Source: an uncultured Sphaerochaeta sp. (lineage in GTDB: Bacteria > Spirochaetota > Spirochaetia > Sphaerochaetales > Sphaerochaetaceae). Taken from it: 64,000 bases of DNA. Every line of letters starts with the position of its first letter. Within the stretch, counting starts at the first letter, position 1. The stretch spans positions 1,759,757 to 1,823,756 of the forward strand of contig NZ_OY763408.1 of NCBI RefSeq assembly GCF_963667405.1, in the 5' to 3' direction. The translations under genes were made by a program, and so were the position numbers. Under the pieces are notes generated by a model. It was not told the origin of the DNA. It did not search any database and saw only the letters and a program-made list of their open reading frames with translations. Below are positions 59,307 to 64,000 of this stretch, one piece after another.

Positions 59307-61947
59307 GAAAGGACTGCCCGTCCAGCCCGATGCTTACGCTGAATGCATCCTTACCCACCAGATACGAGGTGGAAACAAAGGGGCGAAAAGAGACCTGGGG
59401 TCCTCCAAGGAGGAAGTTTCCAGTCAGGGTTGCCCCAACCGCCCAGGCTCCTTCCCATGAAAGGTCTCCACCCTCCAGATACCAGGCACTCATCGCACTC
59501 ACCTCCAACCCCGATCCGGTGAGTCCACCGTACGCAACAGGGATGTCATGCAGGCCAAGAGGCATGCGCAGGGCAAGCAATGCCCTCAGCTTCGCCTGCC
59601 CATCACCCAGCGGTGCAAAGGAGAAGAGCGGAAGCTTGTCCGAAAGCTGTCCCATGCTGGATGTCATTATATCCACTCCCATACGCAGCATCGCGGAACT
59701 GTGGGCGAGCCGAACCTGTGCCGTGTTTGACAAGAGGGTGAGCAGATGCACTTGGTCGAACTCGAGCGGAGTCTGGGCTTGGATGCCAACACTGGACGCA
59801 AGATAGGAGGGGCCGAAGAAATCGAGGGACCTCTGCATGCTCTCCTGGATCGAGGAAGCAAGGCTCAGGGTCGCAGCACCCACTGCCTCCTGACTGTCCC
59901 AATACAGGGCAAGAGAAGGTTGCATAGCCACCCTCATCCCATAGCGGGGTGTACTGGTGAGATAGAGCGGCACACCGAGCGTTGCTGACACTCTGTTTTC
60001 TTCAGTCTTCTTCAACGGATGGTATTGGTTGAGCAAGGCATTGATCTGCAGGGCCTTGCCGCCGACCAAGTGTTGGTAGGTCAGGTTTGCCACCGGTAGC
60101 TTCGACCGAAACGACCAGCCGACACTTCCGACCAGGCTTTGGGTGTGCAACAGGCTGGTGGTATGAAACCAGACCCCGGGTTGGAAGCGGTTGTTCTCCA
60201 CAAAGGGGAACGGGAGTATGAGGTTCCACTTCAGATGATCGGCATAGGGTTTGTAGGAGAAGATGGGTAGGCCCGTGAGGATTGCACGTGGTTGTGGGTC
60301 AGAAAAAGCAGCGTCTTCTGAGCCGAGTCGAGATACCGGAACTGCAAAAAGTTTCAGGCCTGTGGAGGTATAGCTCTCATAATAGAGAGTTTCCGCTATC
60401 CTCCGTGCAGCATGGACTCCTCCTGGCTCGGAGAGCACTTGCGTGATGGTACCGGTGGTCAAGTCATAGCGGTGAAGGGAGAGCTCCTTGCAAAAGAGAA
60501 TGGCATCCTCACCATCCCAAATGGGAGAACGCAACTCATCGCTGGTGGGACCAACCAAGATGGTGGGCTCTTCATCGTTTCTCATCAGCACCAAGGAGGA
60601 GTTGCCTCCTTCCAGTGCCAAGACAACCAAGGCAGAGCCATCTGTGTTGAGGGCACTCTCCAGGTAGCTCACTCCTTCTTTGGAAGCAAGCACGGTAAGA
60701 GTCCCATCAGAAAGGTCGATCTCCACCAACTCATAGAAAGGGCCGTTGATGCGTGAAGCAACTGCGCGCTTGCCATCACCGCTTATTGAGGGGTGCACCA
60801 GGTGTTGCCGATCAGTAATCTTGACCATGTCCAAGGTGTTGAGATCGAGCAGATACAGGTCACTGTAGCCTACCGGAGCCTTGGCCAGATAGGATGGATG
60901 GGTGCTGTCCACCCAGAGGAAGGAGAACAGCGCAGTCTCAGAAGCAAAAGAGATCGACTGGCCGCCATCAAGACTCAGGTCCATGAGATGTGTACGTTCT
61001 CCATCCTCAGCATAGCGGTAGAGCACTCCTCCTGAACCAGGGCTTGTGGCATATCCCAGGAGGCCTCGGGAGGTAGGAGAAAGAAGATACGAAGAGCCCT
61101 CAGTCTGGGGAACCACAGGAGAACCAACAAGAGCAGCATATGCTCTTCGTTTCTCCTCAAGAGCGAAGGTGAAGATATCTTTTGCCGAGTAACCGGTCAC
61201 CCGTTTGAAGGCAGGGGAAAGGCCAAAGAACGGAAAGGCTGCAAACCTGCGGTTGATCTCCAGGAAGCTTTCAATGCCATAGGTTCGGATCAGATGCTCC
61301 ACCATAAGATAGCCGGTGATGTAGATGCGAGAGGAGGGGGTGAAGGGTCCATTGTATGCTCCCTGGGAGAGGCTCCACAGGTTTCCTTCCTCCAGGGAAC
61401 GCTGGTAGGTCAGGGCAAAGGATGCATCATCTCCCCTTCCCCCATCGGCGAACTCGGTTTCCGTATAGGTGGTGATGCCTTCGATCCACCACCCCGGCAT
61501 GAAGACGGTGCTCAGCGAAGTAACTCCAGGACCAAGAAAACGCAAGTATTTGGCAGGCCCCACATACGAGCCCAGATGCAAGTAGTGAGTCAATTCATGG
61601 ACAAAGAGGCTGTAGAGCCAATCAGAAGCACGGGAGCCAAGAAAGCGGTCCTCGGGACTGGTGAGATAGAGATAGACAGCGTTCGGAAAGGTGGTATAGT
61701 AGCCGTTTGCCCAAGCAGTCCGCCCGGAGAGGATTACGGGAACTTTCGCTTTTTCCGTATAGGAGAGAAACAGAGCAAGCTCTTCATACACCTCATCTGC
61801 AAAGGAAGCGAGGTGCCGGGCATGCTCCAGGTCCTGTTGCTCAAAGATGATTCTGGTATGCTCAGTCTCCATCTGCTGCCAAGAGGCAGAGAGAGGAAGA
61901 AGACAGAAGAGAATCAGGAGCAGGAGGGCAGGCAGTCGATACTTCAT
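59296..61947 (-). CDS. Exported metalloprotease-like protein with beta-propeller and outer-membrane barrel
   Basis: An 883-residue exported protein (signal peptide ending LSASW). Residues 25-270 are a gluzincin-like peptidase: His117-Glu118-x-x-His121 in FVHELTHYLHLG and a third-ligand candidate Glu155 in GWWIEGITTYTE. Residues about 280-560 hold TolB/PD40-like propeller repeats (LVHPSISGDGKRAVASR, SDELRSPIWDGEDAILF). Residues about 580-883 look like a beta barrel ending SVSIGLDGQSFLSF, with terminal Phe. It would place a zinc protease at the outer membrane. GGAG precedes the ATG. The 3' end overlaps the convergent barrel gene by 11 bp. Confidence 0.82.
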   Translation of the reverse strand: MKYRLPALLLLILFCLLPLSASWQQMETEHTRIIFEQQDLEHARHLASFADEVYEELALFLSYTEKAKVPVILSGRTAWANGYYTTFPNAVYLYLTSPEDRFLGSRASDWLYSLFVHELTHYLHLGSYVGPAKYLRFLGPGVTSLSTVFMPGWWIEGITTYTETEFADGGRGDDASFALTYQRSLEEGNLWSLSQGAYNGPFTPSSRIYITGYLMVEHLIRTYGIESFLEINRRFAAFPFFGLSPAFKRVTGYSAKDIFTFALEEKRRAYAALVGSPVVPQTEGSSYLLSPTSRGLLGYATSPGSGGVLYRYAEDGERTHLMDLSLDGGQSISFASETALFSFLWVDSTHPSYLAKAPVGYSDLYLLDLNTLDMVKITDRQHLVHPSISGDGKRAVASRINGPFYELVEIDLSDGTLTVLASKEGVSYLESALNTDGSALVVLALEGGNSSLVLMRNDEEPTILVGPTSDELRSPIWDGEDAILFCKELSLHRYDLTTGTITQVLSEPGGVHAARRIAETLYYESYTSTGLKLFAVPVSRLGSEDAAFSDPQPRAILTGLPIFSYKPYADHLKWNLILPFPFVENNRFQPGVWFHTTSLLHTQSLVGSVGWSFRSKLPVANLTYQHLVGGKALQINALLNQYHPLKKTEENRVSATLGVPLYLTSTPRYGMRVAMQPSLALYWDSQEAVGAATLSLASSIQESMQRSLDFFGPSYLASSVGIQAQTPLEFDQVHLLTLLSNTAQVRLAHSSAMLRMGVDIMTSSMGQLSDKLPLFSFAPLGDGQAKLRALLALRMPLGLHDIPVAYGGLTGSGLEVSAMSAWYLEGGDLSWEGAWAVGATLTGNFLLGGPQVSFRPFVSTSYLVGKDAFSVSIGLDGQSFLSF

Positions 61948-62053
61948 ACAAATACTCCTGCCCTACTCTACCCCATGCAAGTGATATCCGTCCATGTCAG
62001 AAGGTGGAGCTTGCCTGCTTTTCCTGATTCCTCTCCCAACTCATCCCAGGTTT

Positions 62054-62626
62054 CTATTCAAACGAAGGAAGGGTGAATGAAACCGTATTTGAGTTTACGG
62101 TAAAGATTACTGTCTCTGCGTCTTCATCTCCATATCTACCGCTGGCATAGAATGTAATAGTAGTTGGATCTGTAGGAAGATCATCACCTGTCACTGTAGC
62201 AGTATACGTAATCGTCACATTGTAATCTGCGTACGTATCCTCATTTTCATCATCCTGGAATTCAGCATACGTGATTCCTGTCAAAGTCAGTGTTCCTGTT
62301 ACTGTTGCACCATCATGTATATACTGGGGTGTTAATCCAAGCGCGGTGGTTATTGTAGTATCGTAGGTAGAATCCAAGGTATAGGTAAACGTTGCCCGAT
62401 GCGTATCGCTAGGATCTGCAGTACTTGCATCTTCCAATTCACCCATCGTCATGAAGAACTCAAATAACAGTTTCTGATCAGCATTCAGCGAAGCATAGAC
62501 CGTTGCAAAATCCGATCCTCCCGATCCTCCTGAACCGCTCGAATCATCATTGGGGCTATCCTCACACCCCACGACCAATACCAGTGCCATCAGTACAATA
62601 CAAATCCACAGAAATCGCTTGTTCAT
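62054..62626 (-). CDS. Small acidic lipoprotein of unknown function
   Basis: A 190-residue lipoprotein with lipobox LVVGC, then an acidic Ser/Gly linker (EDSPNDDSSGSGGSGGSD). The mature part has a helix (SLNADQKLLFEFFMTMGELED) and a series of Thr-rich strands (ATFTYTLDSTYDTTITTALG, GTLTLTGITYAEF, YNVTITYTATVTGDD). GGAGGG lies 5 bases before the ATG at 62626. Higher A+T than its neighbours. I do not recognise the family. Confidence 0.78.
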   Translation of the reverse strand: MNKRFLWICIVLMALVLVVGCEDSPNDDSSGSGGSGGSDFATVYASLNADQKLLFEFFMTMGELEDASTADPSDTHRATFTYTLDSTYDTTITTALGLTPQYIHDGATVTGTLTLTGITYAEFQDDENEDTYADYNVTITYTATVTGDDLPTDPTTITFYASGRYGDEDAETVIFTVNSNTVSFTLPSFE

Positions 62627-62783
62627 TCCAGCCCTCCGGTAGTGTTTCCGGACCCAGGGGAATATATCCTCTGCCAATAGTCCGTATTTCTAGGCTATCA
62701 CAGATATAGCCATTGGCAATATTTGGAGGAACCGTTTTAAGCAATTCTTTATCTAATATACTTATGTATAGCTCCTTAAGTAA

Positions 62784-62810
62784 CATACCCTGTCCAATGG
62801 ACAGGGTATG
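62784..62810. terminator. Strong hairpin after ilvE, probable terminator
   Basis: CATACCCTGTCC (62784-62795) and GGACAGGGTATG (62799-62810) form a perfect 12-bp stem with a 3-base loop, 29 bp after the ilvE stop. On the minus strand the T tract is weak (TTACTTAA), so Rho-independent function is likely but not certain. Confidence 0.65.
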
Positions 62811-62839
62811 CAAAAAGGATTTGATTGGTCTGCTGCCGT

Positions 62840-63865
62840 TTAGGCGATGGTTCTGATCCAGCCCTTGGGTCCCTCGATCCTACCCATCTGGATGCCGGTG
62901 AGCGTATCATAGAGCTGTTGGGTGACAGGACCCATCTTCTCCATACCGCTGGGCATCTCGATGACACCGCTCTTGGTGGTGATGGAACCGATGGGAGAGA
63001 TGACTGCCGCAGTTCCGCAGAGTCCGCCTTCGGCAAACTCCGAAACTTCCTCCAAACTCACCGGACGTTCCTCGGTCTCAAGATGCAGGTACTCTTTGGC
63101 AACATACATCAGAGACCTTCTGGTGATGGAAGGAAGAATGGTATCGCTCTTGGGGGTGACCACCTTGTTGTCCTTGGTGATGAAGATGAAGTTTGCCCCA
63201 CCAGTCTCTTCTACATAGGTCTGGGTTGCGGCATCAAGATAGACGTTCTCGGCAAAGCCTTTCGCTTTGGCATCATAGCCGGCGTAGAGACTCATCGCAT
63301 AGTTCAATCCGCCCTTGATATGTCCGGTCCCCCTGGGGGCAGCACGGTCATACTCACTTACCTGTAGTTTCAACGGCTTGATCCCACTCTTGAAGTAGGG
63401 ACCGACAGGAGTGCAGAACATGCGGAAGGTATACTCGGGAGCCGGAGCAACCCCGATGACAGGACCACTACCAAACAAGAAGGGCCTGATATAGAGCGTA
63501 GCACCACTGCCGTAGGGGGGAACATAGGCAAGATTTGCCCTCACAAGCTGGTCAAGCCCATCAAGAAACTGCTCGATGGGAAACGGAGGCATGAGAAGAC
63601 GCGCAGCCGTATCATACATGCGCTGGGCATTCAGGTCAGGCCGGAAGGTTACCACTCTCCCATCAACAGTAGTATAGGCCTTCAGCCCTTCAAAACAGGT
63701 CTGGGCATACTGGAGAACTCCGGCGCTCTCACTGATGGATACATTCGCATCCTCTACGAGGGAACCTTCATCCCAACTATTGTTTTTCCAGTAGGAAACA
63801 TACCGTTTGTCGGTCTTGGTGTAGGTGAAACCAAGACTGCCCCAATCAATGTTTTTCTTATCCAT
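62840..63865 (-). CDS. ilvE: Branched-chain amino acid aminotransferase
   Basis: A 341-residue PLP enzyme of the longer (type II) BCAT branch. It moves the amino group between glutamate and the keto acids of leucine, isoleucine and valine. FEGLKAY, LYIRPFLFGSG, the PLP Lys in GHIKGGLNYAMSLYAG, VEETGGANFIFI and LPSITRRSLMYVAKE are all conserved. GGAT lies upstream of the ATG. It has its own promoter and hairpin, so it is probably monocistronic. Confidence 0.96.
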   Translation of the reverse strand: MDKKNIDWGSLGFTYTKTDKRYVSYWKNNSWDEGSLVEDANVSISESAGVLQYAQTCFEGLKAYTTVDGRVVTFRPDLNAQRMYDTAARLLMPPFPIEQFLDGLDQLVRANLAYVPPYGSGATLYIRPFLFGSGPVIGVAPAPEYTFRMFCTPVGPYFKSGIKPLKLQVSEYDRAAPRGTGHIKGGLNYAMSLYAGYDAKAKGFAENVYLDAATQTYVEETGGANFIFITKDNKVVTPKSDTILPSITRRSLMYVAKEYLHLETEERPVSLEEVSEFAEGGLCGTAAVISPIGSITTKSGVIEMPSGMEKMGPVTQQLYDTLTGIQMGRIEGPKGWIRTIA

Positions 63866-63945
63866 ATCCCAATCCTTCGGTCAGAAGCGACCCTCGAGCG
63901 ACATATATTGGGAGCAATTGTACAACTTCATATACATTTCGTCTA

Positions 63946-63975
63946 TTTATATGCATGTTTTTTGCATAAAAACAA
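63946..63975 (-). promoter_or_regulatory. Possible ilvE promoter
   Basis: On the minus strand TTGTTT (63970-63975), an 18-bp gap and TATAAA (63946-63951) precede ilvE, with a leader of about 75 nt. I saw no T-box or leader peptide in that leader. Confidence 0.45.
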
Positions 63976-64000
63976 GGAAAAAGAGAAGCTTTCCCGCTTC

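Noticed and set aside
63866..64000. T-box or leader-peptide attenuator ahead of ilvE
   Set aside because: The leader is too short and has no T-box motif, run of Leu/Ile/Val codons or attenuator hairpin.

Overview
The window looks like chromosome from an anaerobic, fermentative, diderm bacterium. The best guess is a non-flagellated spirochaete of the Sphaerochaeta type. The reasons are many lipoproteins with spirochaete-style lipoboxes, outer-membrane-barrel proteins, an LPP20/LpoB lipoprotein cluster, pyruvate formate-lyase with its activase, and several membrane c-di-GMP proteins. This taxonomic call is an inference; no rRNA or tRNA gene was found in the window.

Left end (1-10.4 kb): a type I-E CRISPR-Cas locus, all read on the minus strand. 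A promoter near 10.4 kb precedes cas3, cse1, cse2, cas7e, cas5e, cas6e, cas1 and cas2. Only 40 bp after cas2 begins an array of at least 26 repeats (61-bp period) that runs off the left edge. The locus looks richer in A+T than most of the window, which suits transfer.

10.5-20 kb: a redox block. An exporter is followed by a lipoprotein built from three FMN-binding-like repeats. It is divergent from a type II NADH dehydrogenase with a fused membrane domain, a polyprenyl diphosphate synthase and a small conserved-looking ORF. The combination resembles the core of the flavin-based extracellular electron transfer locus of Gram-positive bacteria (PplA, Ndh2, DmkB). Next come a DUF438/hemerythrin/PAS protein, a CBS-domain protein, a two-gene permease and an FNR-like regulator.

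20-27.6 kb: pflB-pflA, separated from the FNR-like gene by a near-perfect TGTGA-N6-TCACA palindrome; a peroxide-defence operon (glutathione peroxidase, OhrR-like MarR, lipocalin); an aldo/keto reductase; a TspO-like membrane protein; and a membrane polyferredoxin.

27.7-45.7 kb: signalling and envelope genes. Two overlapping c-di-GMP genes (EAL; PAS-GAF-GGDEF-HD-GYP) are followed on the minus strand by a C39-like protease and a rhodanese lipoprotein. Then comes a five-gene lipoprotein operon (LpoB plus four LPP20-like proteins) divergent from a COG3014-like lipoprotein. A 55-residue gene with a strong ribosome binding site, a lysophospholipase-like hydrolase, an RRM RNA-binding protein with a long leader, a Cache-PAS-EAL protein, a deoxyinosine glycosylase and a FAD dehydrogenase complete this part.

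45.9-64 kb: a tripartite RND efflux operon, a stretch with accessory features (DUF4143 ATPase, relics, inverted repeats), and a DMT permease plus ABC-F pair split by an AlbA_2-type gene between 37-bp perfect direct repeats. The end holds outer-membrane proteins, including a metalloprotease-propeller-barrel fusion, a small lipoprotein and ilvE.
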